DNA of 64,000 nt from Opisthorchis felineus (GCA_004794785.1 SJOL01007625.1:1-64000); one strand, 5' to 3'. Shown: positions 45,478 to 57,164, counted from the first letter of the stretch. Notes: a model not told the origin generated them from the letters alone. Made by a program: numbers and translations.

Positions 45478-47424
45478 ATTCTGCAAAAACTGAAGTGCAC
45501 TTGAATTTCCCCCCAAGCACCACTGCCTTGCGGTCAGGCTTTTGAGCCAAAGGCTTTGGTTGAGGACCCTAATCATCCTCCTGTCTAGGTGTGGGCGCCC
45601 TGACACTATCTCAGCCCGCGTACAAACATAAATTGCCCAGATACAAACGGGCTCATGCCACATCGGCCCTCGAGTGGTGCCATCAGCCGGGTCACCTTAC
45701 TTGCTGCATACAACAGGGCGGGTAAGCGAAAACATGCTACTTCTGACACCTCCCTTCTTACACCTTCAAGTTTTCCCTCTTCCACCCTACCCCATCCAAA
45801 TTTGAATACTCTCTCTGCAGGTCCCGGCACTAGGACTGACCGTTTTGCTCGCCCTGCATCACACTTAGCTGCAGCTTCTGTACGCCAGAATTCAGTAAAA
45901 ACACTAAACACTTCGAAGTCTGTTTTCAAACCCCGAAAGCCTGTCTACTTATCCGCCTTTAATGTCCGCACACTGAAACAAGCAGGACAACAGGTAGATC
46001 TTGTTCGTACGCTGGATCCCCTCTGCATTGATGTATGCTCTGTCAAAAACAAGGATACAGGACGCAAGTACTGTGAGTGAAGCGACTGCCCCCTCGCTCT
46101 CTTTCAGGTTCCTGCTGCGCACCTTTGGTGATGCAGAGGCCGCTGCAGCTGGATATGCTGGGGCGGGTATTTTATTGAGCTACCGAGCGGAAGCGTCTCT
46201 ACTTGATTCCATACCCGTTGATAGTCGCCTCTGTGCGGTTCGTTTTGCAACATCTGTGAGAGAATCTAGAGGAAGTGAGGTCCATCGCACCCTGTTTATT
46301 GTGTCTGCTTACGCCCCAACTGACTGTAGCTCTGAATCTGCCAAAGACAGTTTCTATGCCACTCTAGGTGCCATTCTACAGCAGGCTAAAAGCTCAGATA
46401 TCGTTTTGGTTGCTGGTGACATGAACGCCCAGGTAGGTAGACTAAGCGCTGCTGAGGTGCGATTGGGTGATCGTCTTGGATTGGACACGAGGCGCACGGA
46501 CAACGGGGATCGTTTGCTTCAGATGTGTGCCGATCACAGACTGTTCCTTTGCAGTACGAATTTCCGGAACAGCGGGAATCGCTTGACAACGTAGTGCTCA
46601 CCAACAAACTAGCCCCGAATCCAAATAGACCACATCGCTGTCAGTTATCGCTGGCGAGGGTCGATCACCGCCTGCCGCTCCTTCTGGAACACCAGCGTGG
46701 ACTCCGACCATGCAGATGTACGCTGCTGCTTTTCATTGCGCTTTTCAGGTCTACGCAAAACACGCACACCTCGCTTAGCCATTGAGAAGCTAGTGGACCC
46801 AGAAATCAAACAAAACTAGCACAACCGACTCCTCGAACGCCTGCCCGAATCATGTTTGCTAGGTTGCGTCACTTGTGTCGTCAAAAAGGCATATCAGCTG
46901 GTCTTAAGAGTCGCGTGAATCAGGCTACAGTAAGGGCTGTATTGTTGTATGGTTGCGAAACATGGCCCCTGTGGACAGGTGATGTGAGACGTCTTCAGGT
47001 TTTTGACGACGGATGCCTCAGAAGCGTTGCTGATTTTGGATGGCGTCAGCGGACTAGTAACGAGGTGACTAGAAAACGGGTATTTGGTTGTGCGGCAGGT
47101 ACTTCAACCGCAGAAAACATCCAGCACCATCAATTGCGGTGGCTCGGTCGTTTGCTACGCATGCCGAATCACCTTCTACCGAGACGACTGTTTTCCGTGC
47201 CTCTTTCAGAATGGCGCAAACCGCGAGGTGAACAACGTATGACTTGGCAGAAGGGTGTGAAAGAGATTACGAAGAGTTTGGGTATTGTTGGTGTTGTACG
47301 CCTTCCAGGATGGGGTCCCGGTGAATCCCCCTGTGCTTGGCTGGAAACATTACAGGAAATGGCGTCTGATCGATGTCATTGGCGCACGTGCTATCAGTTT
47401 CTTTCCAGATTGTCTGATTGAGTA
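45478..47424 (+). mobile_element. LINE (AP-endonuclease type) with the RT core deleted
   Basis: The 5' part (45655-46080) carries SRVTLLAAYNRAGKRK and then YLSAFNVRTLKQAGQQ. After a frameshift, 46001-46594 carries the endonuclease blocks VSAYAPTD, VLVAGDMNAQVGR and NGDRLLQMCADHRLFLCSTNF. From 46852 to 47421 comes the element's extreme C-terminus: [41 protein letters not shown] and [12 protein letters not shown]. The roughly 500 codons between (RT fingers, FADD palm) are missing. The element is an autonomous non-LTR retrotransposon by family (RTE/CR1-like), dead here. The 5' region recurs at 53.15 kb (+) and 55.7-56.0 kb (-). Confidence 0.88.
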
Positions 47425-47985
47425 ATTGGATGGTAGGCACCTCGGAATGCTTGACATAAGCCAGCTCTAGGTCCCCTTCTTCACCCACTTCTTTTTCTCT
47501 TCTTTTCACTCTAAGGCTTTAAATATAATTAGACGAACCTTATGGCTGTACGGCAGTGAAGCATCAGTGTCAACACTGATTTTACTGTCTCTGATGTTGA
47601 TGACGTTTTTGTCTTCTCACTTCCGTGTGTTACACATGGAGTTTAATCGTTTGATGGTAAATTATTGGAAGTGAGCACGGTAGTTGCTGGGTATTCGGGG
47701 TCCTACATTTTCGACATCACCAGACCATCCAACATATTTAAGGCACACAAAATGGTTGGACCAGTAGTTACATTCGTCTTGAGATGGCTCTGCCTTATTC
47801 CCAAGAACAAACGGAGAGAAATGAGTAAAATCACTCTCTTGGATGCAGTCTGCTTGGGATTAATAAAAACAATTTTTCCTCGAGGTGATGTATCAGCCAA
47901 TCATCCGACCAAATTGAATGAGACATAAGTTAAAAACAAACACAATGGGTGTTGGTCGTTTCTTTAACGCAAAAATATAACTTGC

Positions 47986-48409
47986 CTGGGAAACCCGAAT
48001 ATTGGGTTGGTAGAGTGAAGTGACACGAGCAATTGTTGGCCCGGTGGAAGCACATGAAACCGTCATGTGTACTGACGAAAGCGAAGGTGCAATTGAACTG
48101 CTCAGGGAGGTGGACATTAGTTGAGGACTGCTTGAAGGAGATTTCATGGCAGATATGCGACGTTCAGTAGCATGACCGCCAATGTCCTCATCATCCTCTA
48201 TAACAATGGGATCTGGCTGTACCACCTTGATGAAGTTATCAAAAAGGTCACCAGTTTTCAGTTCGGATGGGATTAGAAACTTCTCCTGCCCGGTTTTGTC
48301 GTGAAACTGCTGATTTAGAGATTCCATGTCATTTGTAATACCTGTTCCTGGTACGTCTCGAATTTCTAGATTTGTCGGTGGTGTTTTTGAATGTTTTTTT
48401 GAGCGGATC
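47986..48409 (-). CDS. Gene M exon 3
   Basis: On the minus strand a very good acceptor (GTTCATTTTTCAG) opens a frame one base in: IRSKKHSKTPPTNLEI, NDMESLNQQFHDKTG, FLIPSELKTGDLFDNFIK and VVQPDPIVIEDDEDIG, then a Ser-rich run SPSSSPQLMSTSLSSS and LYQPNIRVSQ. The 3' border is CAG|GCAAGT, a classic GC donor. Splicing there is in phase 0 with the exon at 44407. The basic start, acidic IEDDEDI and Ser-rich part suggest a nuclear protein (inference only). An alternative acceptor at 48365 would fit the phase left by the previous exon. Confidence 0.6.
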
Positions 48410-48517
48410 CTGAAAAATGAACATGAATGCAATCGAACGGTAGAATAAATACCGTGCACAAAGGGATTACCAGCCGTTGTATAGACGACACGTTCCAAAA
48501 TCGACAACTGAGCTCAC

Positions 48518-48613
48518 TGGTTGTAAAAAACAAAACTGGGCTACCATCAGAACTTTCGGGCACATAAATCGCACCAATCTGTATTCCGTAATAGTTACTC
48601 ATAGTGGTGCTCC
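48518..48613 (-). CDS. Gene M exon 2
   Basis: The acceptor ATTGATTTACAG supplies two bases that complete the Arg codon left by the exon at 57510: then STTMSNYYGIQIGAIY, VPESSDGSPVLFFTT. A strong donor (A|GTGAGC) ends it in phase 1. The frame stays open beyond (SELSCRFWNVSSIQR) to a second donor, GTAATC. Phase 1 fits the alternative acceptor at 48365 of exon 3, not the stronger one at 48409, so this junction is unresolved. Confidence 0.5.
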
Positions 48614-49922
48614 CTGTAAATCAATATTTATAAAGAATAGTGGATGCCCGTGTATCATAAACTACCAGCTCATTGAGGTGAAGTTATATCCAGAGACTAG
48701 CTTTGGATTGCAACAAAAACACAATCAATGTTGCCCTCAGACTAGCCGAGCCTAACACCTAATATCCAGGATCCTCTTAGTCATAATCGGATAATAGTGG
48801 GGAACTAAGATCACAACCACTGGAAATGAGCCCGTGTATCATTTCCCGCCATAAGTTACCATAATTTCCTAGCTTTTAACCGCGTTCCAGCTAATTTTAC
48901 GACGGCGCACTGAACCAGCTGGTCTCTGTGCACTTCTGGACAGTGAATAAAAGAAAAAAGGTAAAGAAGAAAGCAGTGGGATTCAGAAACTGTAACACAA
49001 GCTGTTGGCCTGGGAGCTTGATATTCCAGGACGTGTTAAGAAAGGTCAAAAAACGGACTTTCTGGTCGGTCTGTTGTAAACAAAATTGCACTGAGCCAAC
49101 AATTTACCGCACAGTTCTCGCGACCATGCGTGTGACTAAAAAGAATGGTTGGAAGCAAATACCAATAGGCTATGAGCCTTGAGAAGACTGAGACGTCTCA
49201 GTCTGTTCGCCGCATACACCTTTCATTGATTCATTGGTTTGATGCGGGACTGGTAAGCTGAAGCTTCTCTCTTCTCACGGGGTGCAACGGCGGTGTTCTT
49301 AGTGTTGTACAAAATGCAAATTTTTGTCCGCGGAAGGTTCTGTGAAAATTCTGTTGCGCGGAATCTTAAGTCCAAACCGCATGACCGGTCACTCTCCAAC
49401 CCCCAATAAGCATGACGCGCACGTGATTGGTCGAGAAACGGGTTGCTGGCTCGTTCGAAACCAAACCGGGCATTGGCTGTAGGCGACTGCGGAGTTTAAC
49501 TAAAAATATGGATGAGCTGGAGGCCAGTTGCCGGTGTCGCGTGTAAAAATACTTCGAATTTCTAGACACCTTAAATAAGATGTGTCGTAAACCGCTTTTT
49601 ACTTGTTTTAGACGTTCAACACACTGCTTTGCCCATCGTACCAGCAACTCGGATGAGACTGCAGTGAGAGTCGCGGTGTAGCACAGAGAAACCATTGGTT
49701 GTTGGTCATATGGCTGTTGGTCTGTTAGCCGAGCTTGGAAACTGATTTGCAAATGTTTCGTCACAATAAGAGGAGACATCATCAGTGTGCAGTTGATGAT
49801 GTCAGTATCTACTACCCTCATCCGTTTATTCCTACCGCCCGGCACTTACTGAATACCAACGGCGTATGGTACGATGGCTCCAAGCGTCGTGTAAAATCCT
49901 AGGGTACACAGATCTTACAGAA

Positions 49923-50012
49923 TTACCAAAGATATCTAGCATTCAGAAAGATGCGAACGACAATGCTTGGCTCGATGCAAACAGACATCCAGTTCAAAAG
50001 AGGATTAGTTCC
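49923..50012 (+). CDS. Candidate gene P exon 3
   Basis: Bounded on the left by AG (possible acceptors at 49902, 49911 and 49920) and on the right by a strong donor TCC|GTAAGT. It encodes ELPKISSIQKDANDNAW and LDANRHPVQKRISS, phase 0 at the donor. Left border uncertain; no family recognised. Confidence 0.35.
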
Positions 50013-50792
50013 GTAAGTAGACTCACCAAAAATACCTCTGTCTTGTCCCTTGTTGAATTCCTCCCGGTCCGATTTACTAATTCAGTACTCCGTTGGGTTT
50101 TCATCACTTTCAAAGCCTCGGTAATCCACCTTATGGCTTTCTGAATTCAGATATCCCGTCAGAATAGGTACATTTTTAAGTCTTTATTTCTGAAACGGCG
50201 CCTGCACATATTAATAGGATAGGCCCTACAGTCAGTTTCAAGGCGTACGGAACCGTTGAAATGGTGGCCCACGATCTTATCCACTCGACCACCCCGGTCC
50301 GGATAGAGCATGATACAACGATCCACAGCGTACGCTAGAAATGTGACCACGACGAGATTCACACCTGAGTCATTTTCTCCGCCACTTTGTTCCCAAAGGT
50401 AAGTGACTTGTAAGCCATTGGTGAGGGCATAGAACAAAACAGATCAGACATTAACGTCGATGTAATTCCGTTGAGCGATAGCAAGCGTTCTCTGGATAGC
50501 TTGTCGCCTGAGCAACTGGGCAGTGCTAAACGGTCTCGTCCACTATGTTGGTTAGACGGATGATAAAATACGCGTGATGCAATTGATGCACCAACGCCTC
50601 GAAACAAATTGAGGTGGCTACACTCGTAGCTCACACTTCGTACGAAAGCGTAAGTGGAAAAAGCCCTAGCTCCAGTGACGCGCACCCAATATGAACCGGT
50701 TTTTATTACGCTGGATGACCAATTATAGTCAGTAATGCTGTATGGTAATGAGTATATGGGTAGTGCGGCTACGGTTGCAATGAGACTGAAAG

Positions 50793-50957
50793 TTGGTTCA
50801 ATACAACTACGGAGGAGTTGCCGCCAGTGACGAAAAGGGACATTCGGGTTTTCTGGCAAAACACTCAGGTAGTTGCAAGCCGAATAAGCGACGTCTGCAC
50901 AAGTGGATTTCCGGCCACATTGAAGCCTCGTCGGTAAACGTCTTATGGGGTCTTCAA
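50793..50957 (+). CDS. Candidate gene P exon 4
   Basis: A phase-0 frame of 55 codons after a weak acceptor (GACTGAAAG): ASDEKGHSGFLAKHSGS, then CKPNKRRLHKWISGHIE and SSVNVLWGLQ. It ends at CAA|GTAGGT in phase 0, as the next exon requires. The minus-strand frames at 50159-50859 are the shadow of this stretch or chance. Confidence 0.4.
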
Positions 50958-51065
50958 GTAGGTTTGCTAGTGCCAGAACTATGAGATTATATTTTTTGGA
51001 TAAATGGGATTCGTAGATGCTAGCACTAGTGTATGAGTGCTATTTGCGCTGGCCTTTTCATACAG

Positions 51066-51212
51066 GAACCTGCGGTAGCACCGGGTAATTTCATAGCTGA
51101 CGGAGATGAGTCCAGTCAATGCTGTTCGGTTTCAAGCAAGAAGTATACAAATGAATGCCCGAAGCATTCAAAAACCGGTGAATCAGAAAGAAAGAGCCAT
51201 CTGCCTACTTGA
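51066..51212 (+). CDS. Candidate gene P terminal exon
   Basis: The acceptor TTTTCATACAG opens in phase 0: EPAVAPGNFIADGDESSQ, then CCSVSSKKYTNECPK and ERKSHLPT-TGA, 48 residues. AATAAA follows one base after the stop (51213-51218) and may serve as the poly(A) signal. The tail is hydrophilic, with several Cys and Lys, and no known family. Confidence 0.45.
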   Translation, partial: EPAVAPGNFIADGDESSQCCSVSSKKYTNECPKHSKTGESERKSHLPT

Positions 51213-51410
51213 AATAAACTCACATAGACTATTTCCATCAAGATAGACAGAACAGCATACCTAGATCATGGAAACTTTGTGAGTGAGTGTGAGGAGGTAA
51301 TTCAAACGATCTGAGAAAATGTCGGCTAGCTGTTCTCGATGTAGGCTTTTGTACAAGCCGAATTATGGGCAGCATTTTGGACATGTGAATCATTAAGATT
51401 AGGCAGATAT

Positions 51411-51605
51411 AGGCACAGCTCAGTGGTTAGAGCGCGAATTTGCTGACCGGAAGGTCCGTGGTTCGAACCCGACCTCTGCCTCTCGACTTCCCCTATCTAG
51501 GCTTGGGCAACCTGGCAGTATCCCAGCCCTCGTGCTTCCTTTGGGTGGCATGGCAGTAAGGCACCGAAAGGGTGCTACAGCTGAACGATTATCTTTATCT
51601 TTTTT
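51411..51605 (+). repeat. tRNA-derived SINE, copy B (best preserved)
   Basis: The box A region is AGCTCAGTGGTTAGAGCGC and box B GTGGTTCGAACCC (51459-51470), both close to tRNA consensus. The body has CTAGGCTTGGGCAACCTGG and the tail CAGCTGAACGATTATCTTTA. This is the copy nearest to a tRNA parent and the best guide to the family consensus. Confidence 0.9.
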
Positions 51606-51669
51606 ATATATCGCATCAGTGAAATATCCCGTATACAACGAGTCTTGGAAAAATGTGTCTCAAGTAGGT

Positions 51670-51760
51670 GTTTCAGAATAATACCATGTAATTATTATAA
51701 TACAAATAATATAATAAATGATATATAATCGTATAAGATATAATAGTAATAATGCATCAC
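51670..51760. repeat. AAT/AT-rich simple repeat
   Basis: A degenerate ATAAT tract between SINE copies B and C. Confidence 0.7.
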
Positions 51761-51951
51761 AGTCTAGTCATCTTGAGTGGCTGCACAAGTTGCGAATGAG
51801 ATGTGTGAATTGTTAGTTCCACAGTGAAATTTCTTGCGTCACTGGTTCTTCTATAAGAGTTTCCCTTTGATTGGTAACAGCATGATTCCTAGTGGGCGGA
51901 AATCGCCCGAAAAAAAGGATATACCAACGAGCTGTTTATGTTCGACTCAGT

Positions 51952-52137
51952 TGTTATCCAAAGCTCAGTGGTTAGGGTGCGAACTTGGTGCGAGAAAGCT
52001 CTGTGGTTTGAAACGGACCTCTGTATCACAACTGCCTCTGTCTAGGTTAGGCAACCTGGTAGTATCTCAGTCCTCGTGCTTCCTTTGGGTGGCATGGTAG
52101 CTAGTCGCCGAGAGGCTAGCTTATTATTTTATATCAC
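51952..52137 (+). repeat. tRNA-derived SINE, copy C
   Basis: AGCTCAGTGGTTAGGGTGCG (box A) and GTGGTTTGAAACGG (box B), followed by the shared body and CTTCCTTTGGGTGGCATGG. It is more diverged than copy B, with its own tail. Confidence 0.85.
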
Positions 52138-52453
52138 CGCACTGGTGGCTTTGGGATACCAGAACTTCATTTTCCGTGCTGTGTTGACAAAGTGAGGTCG
52201 AGCTGCGCGAATGACAATGCTGCATGCGGTTGATACACAGGAGGGTCTATCTGACATCTCCTGAATTGCGTTTAGTACTAGCATACAGCTGGACAACGAT
52301 ACACTTCATAGCCTTATTTTGGATCTAGCAGTCAAAATAACCGAGGTGTAATTTTTGACCATAGAAAGTCATCCTAACGCACGTTTGGCAGATTTTGTCA
52401 CATCGGCGCTCACTTGTCACGCAGTTCAGGGTGTGCGTGAGGGGAACGTTCTA

Positions 52454-52580
52454 CCTATCCCACTGATTAGGGAGCGAACTTACTGACGGGAAGGTACGTG
52501 GTTCAATTAGTCCTATCTGGGTTTGAGAAACCTGGCGGTATCTCAGCCCTCGTGCTTCCTTCGGGTGTCCATCTAAGCTG
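52454..52580 (+). repeat. tRNA-derived SINE, copy D (deleted)
   Basis: It starts TATCCCACTGATTAGGGAGCG with box B reduced to GTGGTTCAATTAG. About 25 bp between box B and the body are missing, and the body resumes at TATCTGGGTTTGAGAAACC. Confidence 0.75.
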
Positions 52581-53149
52581 ACGACGCCATAGCCAACGAC
52601 AGATAAGCGGCAGTAGAATGAAAGAGGTGTTCACTAAATCCTAGAAAACATAAGCAAATAAAGCAGCTATAACGCGCGCCACAAAGGACCTACCTTTGGA
52701 CTAGTTTCCTAGCATATCTTCGGGAAATGGGTAGTATCCGGCAAATTTCTTCAAGTTTACTACCCGATTCAAACAATTGTTTAAAGTCTCGTTGCAACCA
52801 GTCAGGAAGGGCTTGCCCAGTGGTGAAAATGGAACCATGTCTTTCCACAAAGGCTACATTGTGAACAGAAAGAATAATATAGAGATGGTGATTGATCTGC
52901 GTAGCGATATGAACAAGTGGCTCCTTCTAAGTTATCTGAACATACAAACTGACCAACTTTAGGAGGGTGGAATAACTGAATCTTCTATATTTTTCGGGAC
53001 TCCCCTAAAGTAGTGCGCTGTCAGAGTACGCAAACGTTCCCAGCAGTGAGGTGTCTTCTGAGAACCTTACTGAGCTGACGGTTCAACATTAAAGGAAAAA
53101 GTGAAATTCACAAAGGTGGGACAATCAAAGGTGACCAAACTACGACTGA

Positions 53150-55480
53150 TCCCATTACATGGTGTGCGTAAGAGATCGGACCTCAACGCTGTGCGACGGT
53201 TTGGGTTGAGGACGATAATCTGCTTGTCTGGGCCTGGATGTTTTGACAGTACCCCAGCCCTCATAGAACCAAGAATCGCACAACAACTAATAGTCGCATG
53301 CCATACCAACCATCGCGTGGTACTTTTGCTGCAAACGGCAGAGTGGGTGAGTGACAAAAAGCTACTGCTAACACCTCCTTTTTCTTTCACTTGCTCATTC
53401 CTCAGCTAGCTGCTAGCGACATTTTCGTAGGCCTGCCCTTTAGGGCTGACAGACCCGTTCACCGGCCGTTGTCGTGAGCTGCAGTATTTATGCTTAACTC
53501 GGCCGACACAGTCGTAGGCACTTCGAAATCATGCTTCAAACCCCAATTCTCGGTTCAGCTGGCAGACTTTACTGTCCACACTCTGCAACAAGCTGCACTA
53601 CAGGTTTTCACGTACGCTGAACTCGCTCCCTATTGACGTATGTTGTCTCCGTGAAACAAGGACTCAAGAACCGAAAAGCCGCCGTGAATGGGTAAGTAGG
53701 GAATTATATTGTTTTATGCCATCGGGCTGAAAGATCGTCGATTGAGTACATGCCCGTTGGTAGTCGCCTGTGAGCGGTTCGTTTGGTGACATCTGTGAAA
53801 GCATTCCATAAATACGTCGATAATCGTTGTTTGTTCGTTGCATCTGATTAAGAATAATAATAATGGTGATAATAATAATCGTTCATATGTAACACCCTTC
53901 CGGTGCTAGGCTGGCACGCCGGCTGAAGGAAGCTTCCTTGCATTTGCTCACGTCGCAACAGACAGTTTTACGGCAGTTACACTGGTTTATTACGGCTGCT
54001 TAGGAGCTCAAGGTACCGCTGTGGTTGCAGGAGACATGAACACGTATGCAGGCAGACTGAGAGCCTATGAGGCTCAATTACGTGATCATATTGGAATGCA
54101 ATCCAAAAGTAAGGATGGAGGCGAGCGCCTGCCGCAGTTACGTGCTGACCACAGACTATCTCTGGGCCTGTAGTGTCTCCCGCATGCGACCCAATCTCGC
54201 AGGTAGACAACATCGCCATCAGTTTCAAATGGCGTGGATCAACTACCGATTTCTGTTCTATCTGAAATACCTGTGTAATTTCTGGCAGCGCCCTTGTCCA
54301 TTACTGCATTTCCTTAAGCCTTGCGAGGGCGTTCAAGATGCCTGGCTTTTGAGAAGCTCTCTGACCCTGATATGAAACAAACCTATCAAAACCGTGTCCT
54401 GAAGTCTTTTTATGACAGCCCATCTTCTGATGCTGACTCTCACTGGAAGGTACTATCAGAATCTCTGTAACATGTTGAACGCTTTCCTTGTGGAACGGCC
54501 GAGCACCTAGGAACTAGATCTCGAGCCATACTTTAAACCTACTCGAAGATCGGACACGCATTTAGGTGGTCGTGGGTACAGTACAGCTCGACGAATTGTC
54601 AGATGTCAAGTAAAAAAGAACATCTGTCCCGATCGAGAAACTTGGTGGGTCCACAAAGCTGAACAGACAGAGGGAGCAAGAAAATTCGAGAATGCTCGAC
54701 GGCTAGTCCAACAGGCCCAAATCCTTCGGTGAGCGAAACAATCAGCAATAAAAAATGGCTCACACATCTTTAAGAAGGAAGAATACCTGAATCGCTAGGG
54801 TGAACACTTTCGACAATTTAACTGGCCACCTGTTATTACTCAATCAGATAAGGAACATAACTAGAGAACATGGAAGTCTCCACGGACTCAGAAATACGTG
54901 AATCAATTTCATCCCTCAATTGCCCCCAAGCTGCTGATCCTAATGGATGAGGATTAAAGTGAAATCCGTTCAGTGTTGCCTAACGTGTTTGCCTCTAACT
55001 GGGTGAAAGAGACTGTCTCAGTGAACTGGAATGAGTCGACAGCAGTGACCATTTTCGAAAAAGGTGCTCGATGTGAGCATGAAAATCAAAGAGGAATCAG
55101 CTTTATCTCCGTCATTACTAGACTGTCCGTCGCTCGTTTTACGTCAACATGTGAAAACAAATCTCCTCCTACTGCCAGCAGTGTATTTACTTGCGCGTTT
55201 ATCTCCCCCGCAACCGCAACGATACATGAGCTTTTAGCCCGCTGTAAAAAGGTGCCCAAAGCGGTGTAAAAGCTGTCTTTGAGAACACCACATATGCAGT
55301 CGGTAGAGGCGCAAGAAGCGATCAGGGGTGATCAGCAGCTCATATGTGAAGTGCTTTCACAGAGCTTGCCATATGGACCTCGCTTATGGACAGCTATGAA
55401 CATTCCTAAAATATCCCAAAATAACAAAACTGACTCCAGTATAAGCAGGTGCAGCAGTCTCTAGATCACCAGCGACCGGA
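53150..55480 (+). mobile_element. Degenerate LINE copy (5' region, endonuclease, RT start)
   Basis: The same family as 45.5-47.4 kb, but keeping the part missing there. Order: a 5' region (GGTTTGGGTTGAGGACGAT..CCCAGCCCTC), an endonuclease relic (53570-54235, with VAGDMNTYAGRLRAYEAQ), a linker (WWVHKAEQTEGARKF near 54640), and an RT start (54973-55269: LPNVFASNWVKETV, IFEKGARCEHENQRGIS). It is full of stops and frameshifts. A minus-strand tRNA-SINE 3' end is inserted at about 53852-53950. Confidence 0.82.
53852..53950 (-). repeat. tRNA-derived SINE 3' end, inserted in the LINE
   Basis: On the minus strand it reads CCTTCAGCCGGCGTGCCAGCC..CACCGGAAGGGTGTTACA then GAACGATTATTATTA. This is the tail end of the SINE family, interrupting the endonuclease part of the LINE copy. 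Confidence 0.65.
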
Positions 55481-55737
55481 AATGGATCCGGAAGCGAGGA
55501 AAGACGGAAGTAGCGGTCTATTCAGTAACTGTACTAGTATCTTGGATCCGAGTTTCGGAGAGGCAACATGCATCTATGAAAAGCAACTCCATCTTGTTCC
55601 AGGATGCAAATAGACAGACTGGAATTCAGGGTTTACAGATTGATTTTTGAATATGTGGCATTGGTGGCCATACAAAGAGTGCATGCTACAAATTAAGGCA
55701 ACGTGAGGCGAATGAAATTGTCATTCCTTTAGTCTGG

Positions 55738-56030
55738 CTATCGGTGTGCTGGGGTATAGCAGAAGGACGTTAGTGTGCCTTTCTTACCTGCACAGTTGTA
55801 TGCTGCAAGTAAGGCGTCCCGACTGGGTGTAGCACGAGACAGTAGTTTTTGAAGTTCACGGTGTACGTGGTTTGGGATAGCGTCAGAGAGCCGAAACCTG
55901 GATGGGAGGGCGATTGAGGTCCCCAACCGAAGCCCTTGGCTCAAACGCCTAATCGCAAGGCATTCAAGGTGGGATGACCTAATTTCTAAAGAACAGGACA
56001 CAATACATGCTCCAATCTTCGCCTGTTAGA
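55738..56030 (-). mobile_element. LINE 5'-end fragment, inverted
   Basis: On the minus strand it reads ECLAIRRLSQGLRLGTS and SRDALLAAYNCAGKK, the counterpart of SRVTLLAAYNRAGKRK near the start of the LINE at 45.5 kb. Only the 5' part is present. Confidence 0.75.
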
Positions 56031-56356
56031 TGAGGAGGCTGTGGTATTTAGACCAGTGGACGTTACAAACCGTCCAGTTATCGTGGCGGTACCAAAAACA
56101 CGGGATGACAAAAGTACCCCCGTCATAATATTTTTAGAACAAGAAATAAGTCGTTACAGGGAATAATTCCCCTGCAAAAATGGCCCACTATAGAAGAAAC
56201 TCAAATAAGATGAGGCCTCTTCATTCGCAACAAAGAAAGCCTCAAGAGCAGCACTGCCGAACAAAACAGGTCGAAAGGCATGATCACTGGACTATGACTA
56301 GTCAGGTGTAAGAATTCTATTTGCACGATGACCAGCACGCCATTAATGACAGTAAG

Positions 56357-56752
56357 CTAAACCTTCAAATGCTGCTTCAAGCGATATAAGTGGTCAAGAA
56401 TCAGAAGTTTCAAAGCGATATGACGCGAAATAGATTTCACCCGAACCGTTCCTTTTGCAACGGTGGCTACTGTAAGCCGCATGTCACTGAAAACCGTCAA
56501 AGCCTCCCACACTGCATGCTTCGGAATACGATCGGCCGCGCGTTCCGCTAGACATCTGCCTGTCCTGTCAACATAAGCGCGCCATTGCTGCAGAGCTCGT
56601 AGACTACATGAGAGACGGATAGACGAGACGGTCCAGGTCAACATTTGCGGTGTAAGTTCTCTGGTTCTCAGTAACAAAATTAGCCAAAAGTTCAGAGCTG
56701 CCGAGACTCCTGTTATTGAGATTGGCGTTTCTAGGGCACTAAGGAACATCAA
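56357..56752 (-). other. 131-codon ORF, unknown
   Basis: An open frame on the gene M strand, within its putative first intron. It contains RELTPQMLTWTVSSIRL and YVDRTGRCLAERAADR. It has no family match I know and no clear splice borders; it could be chance or a transposon scrap. Confidence 0.2.
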
Positions 56753-57066
56753 ATCGGCTGCACCTCATTACCAGTGCCTTTGCTTCTCATTTTAACCATC
56801 CTTCCAAAAATATAGCATTTTGACTATTCCCTCGTCACATTGTGAATTTGTGTTTTGCTAAAAGCGAAATGCCTTGAAATCATATCTGATGATATTCCGC
56901 TCCATGGCCAGAAGAGTCGTACAGGGATGTGATTGACAAGACTGACTGATTACCCATAAAATCATATTTAGCAGTTATACACGAACGAGCGAATAAACCA
57001 AGAAGTTCTAATCGATGAAAAAAAAGAATACAATATGTTGAAATATTGGTAGCTCGGGTGTGTTTA

Positions 57067-57164
57067 CTGGTGGTTGATCAGGTGGTCGTTGATCAGTTCC
57101 TCGAGCTTGGCCACCGGCCTGCAAGCTCGGCGAGCAGATCAACGACCATCTGATCAACCACCAG
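57067..57164. repeat. Near-perfect inverted repeat (hairpin/cruciform)
   Basis: Arms 57067-57094 and 57137-57164 are complementary at 27 of 28 positions (CTGGTGGTTGATCAGGTGG against its inverse). The 42-nt middle holds a second inverted pair (CGAGCTT..AAGCTCG) around GGCCACCGGCC. The palindrome lies about 350 bp inside the first intron of gene M. Confidence 0.95.

Noticed and set aside
49366..49845. 159-codon minus-strand ORF starting MPGGRNKRMRVVD
   Set aside because: No family, no splice support and no repeat match; it overlaps the left side of a + exon candidate. It may be real but I could not support it.
50159..50859. Long minus-strand frames
   Set aside because: They lie opposite the phase-consistent + exon at 50793-50957, have arbitrary starts and no motif.
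51411..51485. tRNA gene at the box A/box B sequence
   Set aside because: There is no cloverleaf acceptor pairing and the sequence continues into the shared SINE body; it is the head of a SINE.
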